From: Clostridioides sp. ES-S-0010-02
GTDB taxonomy: Bacteria; Bacillota; Clostridia; Peptostreptococcales; Peptostreptococcaceae
DNA length: 64,000 nt
Direction: 5' to 3'
Assembly: GCA_020641055.1 (NCBI GenBank)
Contig: CP067345.1
Coordinates: 2,039,317 to 2,103,316, forward strand
Below are positions 46,518-55,155 of this stretch, in pieces; positions within the stretch are counted from its first letter, which is position 1; every line of letters begins with the position of its first letter. Below the pieces are notes generated by a model. The model saw only the letters and a list, made by a program, of their open reading frames with translations, did not search any database and was not told the DNA's origin. Both the position numbers and the translations under genes were made by a program.

Positions 46518-47533
46518 AATTAATAAAAACTATAGATGCTGTTGGACAAGTTTTATGTCATGACATTACTCAAATAATACCAGGAGAATTTAAAGGAAGA
46601 AAATTTAAAAAGGGACATGTAGTAAAAGAAGAAGACATTCCAGTTTTATTATCTCTTGGTAAAGACAACTTATATGTATGGGAAAAATCAGAGGGAATGA
46701 TTCATGAAAATGAAGGAGCTTTATTTTTAAAAGAATTAACTGCTGGAGAAAATTTAGATTTCAGTGAAATAAAAGAAGGAAAGATAGATTTTATAGCAGC
46801 ATGTGATGGGCTTTTAAAAATAGATGTCGATGCACTTTTTGATTTAAATTGTGTTGGCGAAATAATGATGGCAACTCTTCATAATAATTTTGTAGTAAAT
46901 AAAGGGTTGAAAGTAGCTGGAACAAGAGTCATACCTTTAGTTATAGATGAGAAAAAACTAGAAGAGGCAAAAAAAGTAGTTGATAACAGAAAGATAGTCA
47001 ATGTGATACCTTTTAAACCTAAAAAAGTAGGAATTGTTACCACTGGTAATGAAGTGTTTTACAGTAGAATTGTTGATAAATTTGGACCAGTAATAGAAGA
47101 AAAAGTAAAGGGGTTTGGATGTGAAGTTATAGGTCAAACTATATGTCCAGATGATAAGGATATCATAAAAAATGCAATAAAAGAATTTATAAGTCAAGGA
47201 GCAGAACTTATCTGTTGTACTGGTGGAATGAGTGTAGACCCAGATGATGTCACACCAACAGCTATAAAAGAGACTGGAGCTGATTTAGTTACATATGGGT
47301 CACCAATATTACCAGGAGCAATGTTTTTACTTGCTTACTATGGAGAAGTTCCAATTATGGGTATACCAGGGTGTGCAATGTATCATAAAACTACAGTGTT
47401 TGATATAGTTCTATCTAGGATTTTAATAGATGAAAAACTTGACAAATATGATATAGCTAAATATGGTCATGGTGGTCTTTGTATGAACTGTGATGTATGT
47501 ACTTACCCTGCATGTAATTTTGCTAAAATATAA
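46514..47533 (+). CDS. Molybdopterin-binding protein (MoeA/MogA-domain type)
   Basis: This 339-residue protein has an N-terminal part unlike MoeA and a C-terminal MoCF-type molybdopterin-binding domain: VGIVTTGNEVFYSRIVD (about residue 175), CCTGGMSVDPDDVTPTAI (about 235) and GIPGCAMYHKTTVFD (about 285). It ends with a cysteine cluster, CMNCDVCTYPACNF, which could bind metal. Overlap with mocA shows it belongs to the hydroxylase-maturation operon. It is probably a cofactor carrier or insertion protein for the molybdenum hydroxylases. A terminator follows. Confidence 0.8.
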   Translation: MKLIKTIDAVGQVLCHDITQIIPGEFKGRKFKKGHVVKEEDIPVLLSLGKDNLYVWEKSEGMIHENEGALFLKELTAGENLDFSEIKEGKIDFIAACDGLLKIDVDALFDLNCVGEIMMATLHNNFVVNKGLKVAGTRVIPLVIDEKKLEEAKKVVDNRKIVNVIPFKPKKVGIVTTGNEVFYSRIVDKFGPVIEEKVKGFGCEVIGQTICPDDKDIIKNAIKEFISQGAELICCTGGMSVDPDDVTPTAIKETGADLVTYGSPILPGAMFLLAYYGEVPIMGIPGCAMYHKTTVFDIVLSRILIDEKLDKYDIAKYGHGGLCMNCDVCTYPACNFAKI

Positions 47534-47863
47534 AACCATAAAAATAGAGTACTTACAAACTTAGGTACTCTTTTTAAGTATTAATTATACAGAAAATATA
47601 TTTTTACTAATAGCTAAAACAGTTTAAAGATTCAAATAAAGTATTTAGAGTGTGTAAAAGAATTAATAAAGTTGCAATTTGATTTTTTTATAAGTATAAT
47701 ATAATAGATTGTTAATTTTTATGAAACTTACAATCTTTAATACAATTTTAATAAATATTTCACGAATTTGGTATAAAAAATATGCTGTTTACGTGAGAAT
47801 AAAAATGTTATCAAAATTTTATGATAAAATAAATTATGAACAAAAAGAAAGGAAAATACATTA
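47534..47863 (+). other. Intergenic region before the ABC-F gene
   Basis: After the terminator at 47546-47575 I see nothing but AT-rich sequence, with a weak ribosome site (AAAGAAAGGAA) just before 47864. Confidence 0.4.
47546..47575 (+). terminator. Rho-independent terminator of the yqeC operon
   Basis: AGAGTAC (47546-47552) pairs with GTACTCT (47565-47571), followed by TTTTT. Confidence 0.82.
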
Positions 47864-49489
47864 ATGTTACAAGTTACAGGTGTTGGACTTAGATTTGGTG
47901 ATAAGGAACTATTTAAAGATGTTAACTTAAAATTCACTAAAGGAAATTGCTATGGAATAATAGGAGCTAATGGTGCGGGAAAATCTACTTTTTTAAAAAT
48001 ATTATCAGGAGAAATAGAACCAAATACAGGGAATGTGTCTATAACTGATAAAGAAAGAATGTCAGTTTTAAAACAGGACCACTTCGAATATGAGGAAGAA
48101 ACTGTTTTAAATGTTGTTATAAGAGGTCATGAAAGACTTTGGAGTATAATGCATGAAAAAGATGCTTTATATATGAAAGAAGATTTCAGCGAAGAAGATG
48201 GAATAAAAGCTGCTGAACTTGAAGGTGAGTTTGCAGAACTTGATGGATGGGATGCAGAAACTAACGCTGAAAAAATACTTATGGGTCTTGGTATAACTAA
48301 GGATATGCATTACAAACAAATGAAAGAATTAGTTGGTGGAGAGAAGGTTAAAGTGTTATTAGCACAATCACTTTTTGGAAAACCTGAAATACTATTAATG
48401 GATGAGCCTACAAACCACTTGGATTTTAAATCAATAAATTGGTTAAATAATTTTATAATGGATTTAGAAGAGTCTATAGTTATAATAGTATCACATGATA
48501 GACATTTCTTAAATCAAATATGTACTAATATAGTTGATGTTGACTTTGGTAAAATACAGATGTATGTTGGAAACTACGACTTCTGGTATGAATCAAGTCA
48601 ATTAGCATTACAACTTGCTAAAGACCAAAACAAAAAGACTGAGGAAAAGATAGCTCAATTAAAGGAATTCATAGCTAGATTTAGTTCTAATGCTTCAAAA
48701 GCTAAACAAGCTACATCTAGAAAGAAACAATTAGACAAATTAGAAATTGAAGATATACAACCATCAAGAAGAAGATATCCATATGTAGGATTTACACCTG
48801 CTAGGGAAATTGGTAATGAAGTTTTAGAAGTACACAATTTAACTAAAACTATAGATGGAGTTAAAGTACTTGATAATGTTTCATTTAGATTGGATAGAGA
48901 TGACAAAGTAGTATTTATGGGTGATGAAATAGCTACTACTGCACTTTTAAATATAGTTATGGGAGAACTTGAACCAGATAGTGGAGAATATAAATGGGGA
49001 GTAACTACTTCTCAAGATTATCTTCCAAAAAACCATAATAAGTTTTTTGATGGAGTAGAGTATTCTCTAGTTGACTGGCTTAGACAGTTTTCTGAAGAAA
49101 AAAGTGAGAGTTTTATAAGAGGATTTTTAGGTAGAATGTTATTCTCTGGAGAAGAAGCTTTAAAAGAAGCTCAAGTTATATCTGGAGGAGAAAAAGTTAG
49201 ATGTATGCTTAGTAAGCTAATGCTTTCAAATGCAAATGTACTTGTGTTAGATGACCCTACTAACCACTTAGACTTAGAAAGTATAACTTCTGTTAACAAA
49301 GGTCTTGAAAAATTCCCTGGGGTGCTTTTATTTACTTCTCATGACCATGAGTTTATATCTACTATAGCAAATAGAATTATAGAGATAACTCCAAATGGAA
49401 TAATGGATAGAAAGATGGATTTTGATGAGTATTTAGAAAGTAAAGATATACAAGACCAATTAGCTAAAATGTATGGGAAAGATAAATAA
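47864..49489 (+). CDS. ABC-F subfamily ATPase (YkpA/YbiT-like)
   Basis: This 541-residue soluble protein has two ABC ATPase domains and no membrane part, so it most likely acts on the ribosome. NBD1 has GANGAGKS (34-41), a modified signature ELVGGEKVKV, and LLMDEPTNHLD. NBD2 has VISGGEKVRC and LVLDDPTNHLD, but its Walker A position reads MGDEIATTALLN, without the conserved GKS/T lysine. Between them lies the charged ABC-F linker (about 240-300). The unusual second Walker A resembles the YkpA group. It is monocistronic. Confidence 0.85.
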   Translation: MLQVTGVGLRFGDKELFKDVNLKFTKGNCYGIIGANGAGKSTFLKILSGEIEPNTGNVSITDKERMSVLKQDHFEYEEETVLNVVIRGHERLWSIMHEKDALYMKEDFSEEDGIKAAELEGEFAELDGWDAETNAEKILMGLGITKDMHYKQMKELVGGEKVKVLLAQSLFGKPEILLMDEPTNHLDFKSINWLNNFIMDLEESIVIIVSHDRHFLNQICTNIVDVDFGKIQMYVGNYDFWYESSQLALQLAKDQNKKTEEKIAQLKEFIARFSSNASKAKQATSRKKQLDKLEIEDIQPSRRRYPYVGFTPAREIGNEVLEVHNLTKTIDGVKVLDNVSFRLDRDDKVVFMGDEIATTALLNIVMGELEPDSGEYKWGVTTSQDYLPKNHNKFFDGVEYSLVDWLRQFSEEKSESFIRGFLGRMLFSGEEALKEAQVISGGEKVRCMLSKLMLSNANVLVLDDPTNHLDLESITSVNKGLEKFPGVLLFTSHDHEFISTIANRIIEITPNGIMDRKMDFDEYLESKDIQDQLAKMYGKDK

Positions 49490-49642
49490 TTGTTAGTTTA
49501 AATATTATTTTTACTAATTATAATTATTAGAATAAAAACCTTTTAATGTTTGAGAATACGCTATAGAAGTATCTAGGTATTTAATCAAATATTAGGAGGT
49601 TTTTTATTTAGTATATATATTGTAGTAAATAGGGTTGTAGAG

Positions 49643-49720
49643 ATGACTCAAACAGAACTACGGATAGAAAGATGTATGGATTTTTATTATAAAAAGTACA
49701 TGTCTCCAAATCAAAATTGA
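49643..49720 (+). pseudogene. Truncated 5' gene fragment
   Basis: ATG at 49643 opens a 25-codon frame (MTQTELRIERCMDFYYKKYM and five more residues) that looks like the ordered start of a larger protein and then stops. No clear ribosome site precedes it. The parent gene is not recognised. Confidence 0.3.
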
Positions 49721-49760
49721 TTGTTTACATTGTGTCAAATTACAATAATGTTTGGAGACA
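49701..49760. repeat. Inverted repeat with 10-bp arms
   Basis: TGTCTCCAAA (49701-49710) and TTTGGAGACA (49751-49760) are exact reverse complements separated by 40 bases. It could be a cruciform, a terminator or an element end. Confidence 0.45.
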
Positions 49761-49796
49761 TAATAAGAAGAAGTTATATAATATAATTTCATAAGT

Positions 49797-49985
49797 CTAT
49801 AGACATTCTCTTTTATGATAATGTATTTTTTGTAAGGTTATAGGCGTTACTTTTTCATCATAAAAATCTTCTGCTTTACTAGTAACAATACTACCTAAGC
49901 TACAAATGATTTTAACTGTTGTGTCACGTGCTTCCATAAAAATTTCATCAACATCTTGAGAAAATAAATTAAGTTTATAACGCTA
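49797..49985 (-). pseudogene. Minus-strand coding remnant
   Basis: About 60 codons on the minus strand read like protein (SQDVDEIFMEARDTTVKI, then LGSIVTSKAEDFYDEK) and end in a proper stop at 49797. There is no start codon, and an upstream stop closes the frame near 49992. It looks like the C-terminal end of a deleted gene, consistent with a mobile element scar next to the integrase. The family is not recognised. Confidence 0.35.
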
Positions 49986-50127
49986 AAACTATTTTGTAAT
50001 AAATATATTTTAACTCTTCTATTATAAAATTAAATTTGAATATTAATTTAACTTTAATTTTATTAGTAGTAAAAATTAATTTTATAGATGATAAAGGCTA
50101 GAGTAGTTATAATTAAAAAATGTAATA

Positions 50128-51240
50128 TTAGTTGGCATTAAATAAGTTCTCAGAAATTTTGTCAGATGCTTCTTTATCCATTTCTTTTAGAACATGGGAA
50201 TAAACATTTAAGGTTGTATTTATATTTGAATGACCAACTCTTTCTGAGATAACTTTTATAGGTACCTTAGAATTTATAAGTAAAGTAACATGTGAATGTC
50301 TTAAATCATGAAATCTAATGTGTGGCAAGTCATTCTTTTCTAAAAATCTTTTGAATTTTTTACTCATAACATCTTCAGCAATAGGTTCACATTTTTTATT
50401 GAAAAATAACAAGTCATGACTATTTCTAATAGAAGACTTTAATAAGTTTTTATTTTGTTTTATCTTATATTCCTTTAGTAAAAAGATTAATTCCTTTGGA
50501 GCAGATATTTTTCTAATAGAGCTTTCAGTCTTTGGTTCTTTAAGAATTACAGAGCCATTAATTCGAGCTGTTATCTTATTTACAGTTATTGTATTCTCTT
50601 CAAAATCAATATTATCCCAAGTCAAACCTAAAACTTCTGAAATTCTAAGACCTAAACCAACTGCTAAATTAATAGGTAATTCCATATATGTATTTTTTGA
50701 CAATTTCAACAATTTTATCATTTGTTCTTTGTCATAAATTTCATTTTTAAATTTTTTATATCTTGGAGCTTCTATATTATCCATAATATTTTCTTTTACT
50801 AATTTGAGTCTATATGCTCTTTTTATTGCAAGTTTCAATATATTTATATGAATCTTAATTGATTGAGGATTCAATTTATGAGATAGTTTATCAATGTAGT
50901 TCTGTATATGAATTGGATGTAAATCCTGTATTTTATATTTACCAATAGAGGGATTAATATAATTCTTACAAATACTAACATAATTGTTGTATGTAGCTAA
51001 TGATATATTTTCACTGTACTTTTTTAAAAAATCTAATAGAAATTCTGAGACAGTGATTTCGTTTGGAATTAAAAAGCCATCTTTATACAGACTTTCCTTT
51101 ACTTCATTTAACCTTTTGCTCGCATCTCTTTTTTTATCAAAAATACCCATGTTCTTTTGTTTTCTTTTTCCAGTATCTTCATCTGTAAATTCAAGATAAA
51201 CTACATAATTCTTGTTTCGTTTTCTAATAAATGCATTCAT
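50128..51240 (-). CDS. Tyrosine recombinase / phage-type integrase
   Basis: This 370-residue site-specific recombinase has an N-terminal arm-binding domain (about 1-55), a SAM-like core-binding domain (about 60-160) and a catalytic domain with R199, H311, R314, H337 and the nucleophile Y347 (NVYSHV). All catalytic residues are present. The start at 51240 is chosen because GGTGGG precedes it by six bases; ten extra in-frame codons upstream lack a site. No excisionase, phage or conjugation genes are adjacent, so it is an orphan left by a degraded integrative element. Confidence 0.9.
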   Translation of the reverse strand: MNAFIRKRNKNYVVYLEFTDEDTGKRKQKNMGIFDKKRDASKRLNEVKESLYKDGFLIPNEITVSEFLLDFLKKYSENISLATYNNYVSICKNYINPSIGKYKIQDLHPIHIQNYIDKLSHKLNPQSIKIHINILKLAIKRAYRLKLVKENIMDNIEAPRYKKFKNEIYDKEQMIKLLKLSKNTYMELPINLAVGLGLRISEVLGLTWDNIDFEENTITVNKITARINGSVILKEPKTESSIRKISAPKELIFLLKEYKIKQNKNLLKSSIRNSHDLLFFNKKCEPIAEDVMSKKFKRFLEKNDLPHIRFHDLRHSHVTLLINSKVPIKVISERVGHSNINTTLNVYSHVLKEMDKEASDKISENLFNAN

Positions 51241-51587
51241 ATATAACCCACCAATCAAAATTTTATACATTTATTATAACATATGGATAAACTCAAAAAT
51301 AGTTTTTGAAATAAATTTATGGCTATTTCAAATATTGATATTTATTGATTATAAAATGAGTATATTATCTTAAATATTAGAATTTTAATTTAATAATCTG
51401 TTATACTTATATATATAAATAAAATTTATTATTTACTTTTGGGTTTTTTATGTTTGATTGGTACTGAAAATATAAGTTTTTTATATTAATAAATTTGAAT
51501 TGTATATTTTGAATAAAACCTTTGACTGGGAAAGTTTATTAATATAGTATTTAATTATGTATAAGTTTGAGAGGAGTGTAAAATCAT
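51241..51587. other. Intergenic region between divergent integrase and BlaI-type genes
   Basis: This AT-rich stretch contains the promoter at 51522-51550 and no recognisable attachment-site repeat. Confidence 0.35.
51522..51550 (+). promoter_or_regulatory. Sigma-A promoter of the BlaI-type gene
   Basis: TTGACT (51522-51527), a 17-base spacer and TAGTAT (51545-51550) lie 38 bases before the start codon. Confidence 0.55.
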
Positions 51588-51965
51588 ATGACTATTACTA
51601 AAATACCACCAGCGGAATTAAAGGTCATGAAATTTATTTGGGGATCAGATTTTACAGTAACATCAAAAGATGTCATTGAAGCTATGGAAAAACTATATGA
51701 TTGGAAGCAAACTACAACACTAACACTTTTATCAAGATTAGTAAATAAGAAGTTCTTGGATGCTAAAAAGATAGATAGACATACACATTATACAGTTATT
51801 ATTGGAGAAGCTGAATATTTACATTTTGAAACAAAAACTTTTCTAGATAATATGCATGGAAGTTCTATTGAAAGCTTTATGAAAGCATTGTTCAAAAAGG
51901 GGGTAAATGAGGAGGAATTAAATTCTGTTGAAAAATGGGTAAAAGACATTAAGAAGGATGAATAG
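51588..51965 (+). CDS. BlaI/MecI-family transcriptional repressor
   Basis: This 125-residue winged-helix protein has the BlaI pattern: PPAELKVMKFIW at the N-terminus, DWKQTTTLTLLSRLVNKKFL (about residues 41-60, recognition helix) and a helical C-terminal dimerisation part. BlaI repressors are normally paired with a BlaR1-type membrane protease that cleaves them. No such gene follows here, so the inducing signal must come from elsewhere or the repressor is orphaned. GAGAGGAGTG precedes the start. Confidence 0.85.
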   Translation: MTITKIPPAELKVMKFIWGSDFTVTSKDVIEAMEKLYDWKQTTTLTLLSRLVNKKFLDAKKIDRHTHYTVIIGEAEYLHFETKTFLDNMHGSSIESFMKALFKKGVNEEELNSVEKWVKDIKKDE

Positions 51966-52196
51966 TTTGTTTGAGATCAATAGCAAGAATAACTTTAAAC
52001 ATATATTTTTTGTAGTAATTGTATGTTTAAATGTATGAACATTTAAGCATTTAATAGTATATAAAAACTAAGGCTTATTAGTTATTTTTAAGATGAATTT
52101 AATTATCATAAAATAAATAGTTTTTACAATAATTAGTAAAATGAATTAAAAGTGAAGTAAACTGTAAAATACATAGATTTATTTATTAAGTATCCC

Positions 52197-52322
52197 TAGT
52201 TTTCTAATGCATTTTAATACTATAAGTCTAATATAAAATCAAATTTATTGATATTTAATTTTATATTAGACTTATAGTTAATCGGAGCTTAGCTAAATAT
52301 CGATTATTAAAATAGAAAACTA
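52197..52322. mobile_element. 126-bp nested inverted repeat, MITE candidate
   Basis: An inner perfect 21-bp stem (52219-52239 with 52258-52278) is enclosed by TAGTTTTCTA (52197-52206) and TAGAAAACTA (52313-52322). TTTTAATA/TATTAAAA also pairs, and TAATCG/CGATTA forms a third arm on the right. No coding capacity exists. It could be a miniature transposable element or a highly structured RNA. No direct target repeats are obvious. Confidence 0.45.
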
Positions 52323-52512
52323 AAATTTTTTTATTATTTATACAAATTGATTATTTTTTAGGTATATTAAAAGTTGTAATTTTATTTTTATATTGATTAT
52401 TTATAGTATATTAAATGACAATGTATTAGATTATCTTGTTGTTTAAATAAGTATTTATAAGTATAAAATAAATATTACTAAAATAGATATTAATAGCCAT
52501 TAAAATAAAAAG

Positions 52513-52543
52513 AAAAGTTCCTAATTTTTAGGAACTTTTTATT
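52513..52543. terminator. Bidirectional terminator
   Basis: AAAAGTTCCTAA (52513-52524) pairs exactly with TTAGGAACTTTT (52528-52539), with A and T runs on the two sides. It sits four bases past the stop of the minus-strand gene. Confidence 0.82.
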
Positions 52544-52546
52544 TGT

Positions 52547-52810
52547 TTAGTATAATGTATGAGTTTTTGCTTCAGCAATAGCTCTTGCTGCACTTTTAGG
52601 ATTTTCTATATTCTCTTTTTTATAGAAATTAATTACTTCTTCTAAATCTTTATTTTCAATGTCATCTTTTCTATTTTCAAGAATATAATTTATGATTGAT
52701 TCGTTTATAAAGTTTGATAAATCTGTATTTTCATTATTAGTCATTTTGTATACTTCTTGTAATAAAATTTCATTAACTTCAACTGTAATTTGTTTTGTAT
52801 TTTTTATCAT
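52547..52810 (-). CDS. Ribbon-helix-helix-like protein, orphan antitoxin candidate
   Basis: This 87-residue protein has an N-terminal strand KQITVEVNEILL followed by helices including DLSNFINESIINYI. That looks like a ribbon-helix-helix DNA-binding domain, with a charged helical tail (residues 50-80). The ATG at 52810 is chosen because AAGAGGTG lies just upstream; the GTG at 52819 is part of that site. It resembles type II antitoxins, but no toxin gene is adjacent on either side. A DNA-binding role is inference. Confidence 0.55.
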   Translation of the reverse strand: MIKNTKQITVEVNEILLQEVYKMTNNENTDLSNFINESIINYILENRKDDIENKDLEEVINFYKKENIENPKSAARAIAEAKTHTLY

Positions 52811-53131
52811 ATTAATCACCTCTTAAAAAAATTATAGCATTTCAAAAAAATAAAATCAATATGTTTTAAAATTATAGAATTTTAATTCTTAAATTCTTAA
52901 AAATAGAAAAATTAAATAGAAGTAGTTTTGAGCTATTAAAAAGATTAATAAAAAAAATATTTAGTCATAAAAGCCTTATACTATATGATTCTAAGATGAA
53001 GGATTTATAAAGGTTTAGGGTGAATTAAGTATAAGACAACTTCTTAAAGCAAATGAGTATGGCATTTAAATCTAAATGTAGACATATAATATTAAATATG
53101 CTAATATATCAAAATAATAAGGGGGGAATTT
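52811..53131. other. Intergenic region before the 3D-domain gene
   Basis: This is about 320 bases of AT-rich sequence with no recognisable RNA or promoter, apart from the GGGGGGAA ribosome site at its end. Confidence 0.4.
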
Positions 53132-53704
53132 ATGAAGCTTAAAGAAGCATTGATTACATGTGTTGTATGTAGTGTATGTTTAACTCCATTATTGGTAAAT
53201 GGAGAAACAAAAATAGATGCAGAGCATTGTAAAGAATCTATAGTAAATATAGATACTATAGTAACTTCAGGTAAAAACTTTAATTCTAAATATAATCAAG
53301 GTATGGAAGACTATAAAAGCAGTGATGAGTATAAATTGAAAGTGCAAAAAGAGAGACTAGAAAACCAGCTAGGAATCAAAATAAAGGATTTAATTCCTAT
53401 AACATTTGAAGTGAGTTATTATACCAGCCTTAACCAAGAAAATGGATATGGAGCTATAACTGCTACAGGAGATGATTTAGAAGATGGTTTTGTGGCAAAC
53501 AATCACTTAAGTTTTGGAACTAAGATTATTGTAGATGGTAAAGTAAAAACCGTTATGGATAGGGGGTCTAGTAAGTATTTTAGTAATTCTAATGCGATAG
53601 ATGTATTTGTACCCAAATGGAGTAACGAAAGTGAATCAGAGTATTATGACAGGGTTAATAATATGGGAAGGCACTATAAAAAAGGATACATCATTATGGA
53701 ATAA
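53132..53704 (+). CDS. Secreted 3D-domain (double-psi barrel) protein
   Basis: This 190-residue protein has an N-terminal signal peptide (hydrophobic stretch LITCVVCSVCLTPLLV, residues 7-22, possible cleavage near NGE). A spacer follows, then a C-terminal 3D domain: YYTSLNQENGYGAITATGDD, FGTKIIVDGK, and DRGSS ... AIDVFVPKW carrying the acidic residues. 3D domains occur in MltA-like and Rpf/YocH-type cell-wall hydrolases. The mature protein probably acts on peptidoglycan. No anchoring or wall-binding repeat is present. Confidence 0.8.
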   Translation: MKLKEALITCVVCSVCLTPLLVNGETKIDAEHCKESIVNIDTIVTSGKNFNSKYNQGMEDYKSSDEYKLKVQKERLENQLGIKIKDLIPITFEVSYYTSLNQENGYGAITATGDDLEDGFVANNHLSFGTKIIVDGKVKTVMDRGSSKYFSNSNAIDVFVPKWSNESESEYYDRVNNMGRHYKKGYIIME

Positions 53705-53805
53705 TAGTTCTTCTTCAAGTAATATGTATTGATTGCAATATTTATTACATATATAATAGATATTAAGTTAATTAATACAACAATGTATATTACTGGGAGG
53801 GCAAT

Positions 53806-54804
53806 ATGGAACAAACTTTTATAAATGGGAAAATAAACTTATTAATGGAAAATTATAAAGCATTAAATGAAGTTAAAGGTTCTTGGCAAATGGGATTAAT
53901 TCAACATAGTTGTGCACTTGCATTTACGCTTAAGAACAAGAGGATAAGCCCTAGATTAGTAGAAGAGCGAATAGAGCTTATTAAAAAAAATACTGGATTA
54001 TTCTCTAACTTTAGAGGATATAACATATTTTATATTGCAACACTACTTTCATTTGAATCAAATCCAGAAAGTAGTTTTAAGATGATTTTAGAGATATATA
54101 AAAATCTTAAAAATGAAAAGTTTTGGGGAGATACATATTTACCACTTACAGCATCAATAGTCTATGAAAATAGAGATAAAATGGATTATATTACATGTAT
54201 ATCAAAAATGAAAACAGTATACGAATATATGAGGAAAAAACATCCACTTTTAACATCTAGTGATGACTATTGTAATATAGCACTTATTGCAATTCATTCA
54301 AAAAATTTAGAAGAAGATTTAGAATACATAGAAAAATGCTATGAATTTCTAAATAAAAATGGTTTTTATAAAGGAAATGACTTACAAGCACTATCTCAAA
54401 TTCTTTTATTTAGCGAAGATAGAACAATGGGTAAATGCAAAAAAACTATTGAACTTAAAAAAGCATTTAAAGAGAATGATTGTAAGTTAAATTATTATGG
54501 GTATCCAATAATAGGAGCAATTTCGTTATTAGATTATAAAGAAAATGAAATAATAGAAAATATAAAAAATGTTTCAAATAGACTTAAAGAAGAAAAAGGT
54601 TTTGGGAATTGGTCTTTAGGAAAAAGCAATAGAGTAATGATTAGTTCTGCTGTTGTGGCTTCTATTTATGCAGATTCAATACAAAAAGAAAATAATATAG
54701 ATTCTATAGCTAATAATATATTTTTAAATATTATTATTGCTATTCAAGTTGCTTGTGTAATGGCAGCTACAAGTGCAGCTATAGCATCTTCTTCATCAAA
54801 TTAG
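53806..54804 (+). CDS. DUF4003-type protein
   Basis: This 332-residue mostly helical protein has HSCALAFTLKNKRI, NTGLFSNFRGYNIFYIATLL (about 65-84), and a C-terminal AIQVACVMAATSAAIASSSSN tail. The pattern matches the DUF4003 family of Firmicutes, whose function is unknown. The GLFSNFRGYN segment and the alanine-rich end are the usual conserved parts. GGGAGGG precedes the start. It is a single-gene unit with a terminator about 160 bases downstream. Confidence 0.7.
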   Translation: MEQTFINGKINLLMENYKALNEVKGSWQMGLIQHSCALAFTLKNKRISPRLVEERIELIKKNTGLFSNFRGYNIFYIATLLSFESNPESSFKMILEIYKNLKNEKFWGDTYLPLTASIVYENRDKMDYITCISKMKTVYEYMRKKHPLLTSSDDYCNIALIAIHSKNLEEDLEYIEKCYEFLNKNGFYKGNDLQALSQILLFSEDRTMGKCKKTIELKKAFKENDCKLNYYGYPIIGAISLLDYKENEIIENIKNVSNRLKEEKGFGNWSLGKSNRVMISSAVVASIYADSIQKENNIDSIANNIFLNIIIAIQVACVMAATSAAIASSSSN

Positions 54805-55155
54805 TGACATTATTTATTAAAATTGGATATAATAAACTTAATAATACAATTTATATGTTTAAAAAAGAATATGATATTACACTTAAATTAATTGTGATAT
54901 TTAATAAAATAAAGCATATAATTAATATATAGATTTCAGAAAATATATAATACTACATACAATATAGGGAAAGTAGAAAAATACATCTACTTTCCTTTTT
55001 AATTATAAATTATGAGTTAGTCTTATAAAAAAATTTATGGAAAATTTATTTAAAGTTTTATATTGTATTTTTTCTTAGATGTACTAAAATAAAACTATAA
55101 AGAAAATAAAATTTATAACAAACTAATACATATTGAAAATAAGGGGGAAGTTGAG
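54805..55155. other. Intergenic region before the LUD-domain gene
   Basis: This holds the terminator at 54967-55000. The rest is AT-rich with no feature I can name. Confidence 0.4.
54967..55000 (+). terminator. Rho-independent terminator
   Basis: GGAAAGTAGA (54968-54977) pairs exactly with TCTACTTTCC (54986-54995), followed by TTTTT. Confidence 0.82.

Larger units (their letters stand above)
49490..50127. other. 638-base region with remnants of mobile or lost genes
   Basis: This region between abcF and the integrase holds a truncated 25-codon frame (49643-49720), a 10-bp inverted repeat (49701-49760) and a minus-strand coding remnant (49797-49985). The rest is AT-rich with no recognised feature. 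Confidence 0.5.
51966..52546. other. 581-base non-coding region with a large inverted repeat
   Basis: No frame is open. The region holds the nested inverted repeat at 52197-52322 and the terminator at 52513-52543. The remaining sequence is AT-rich and unremarkable. Confidence 0.45.

Noticed and set aside
51241-51587. Integrase attachment site
   Set aside because: No direct repeat long enough was found by eye between this region and 49490-50127.
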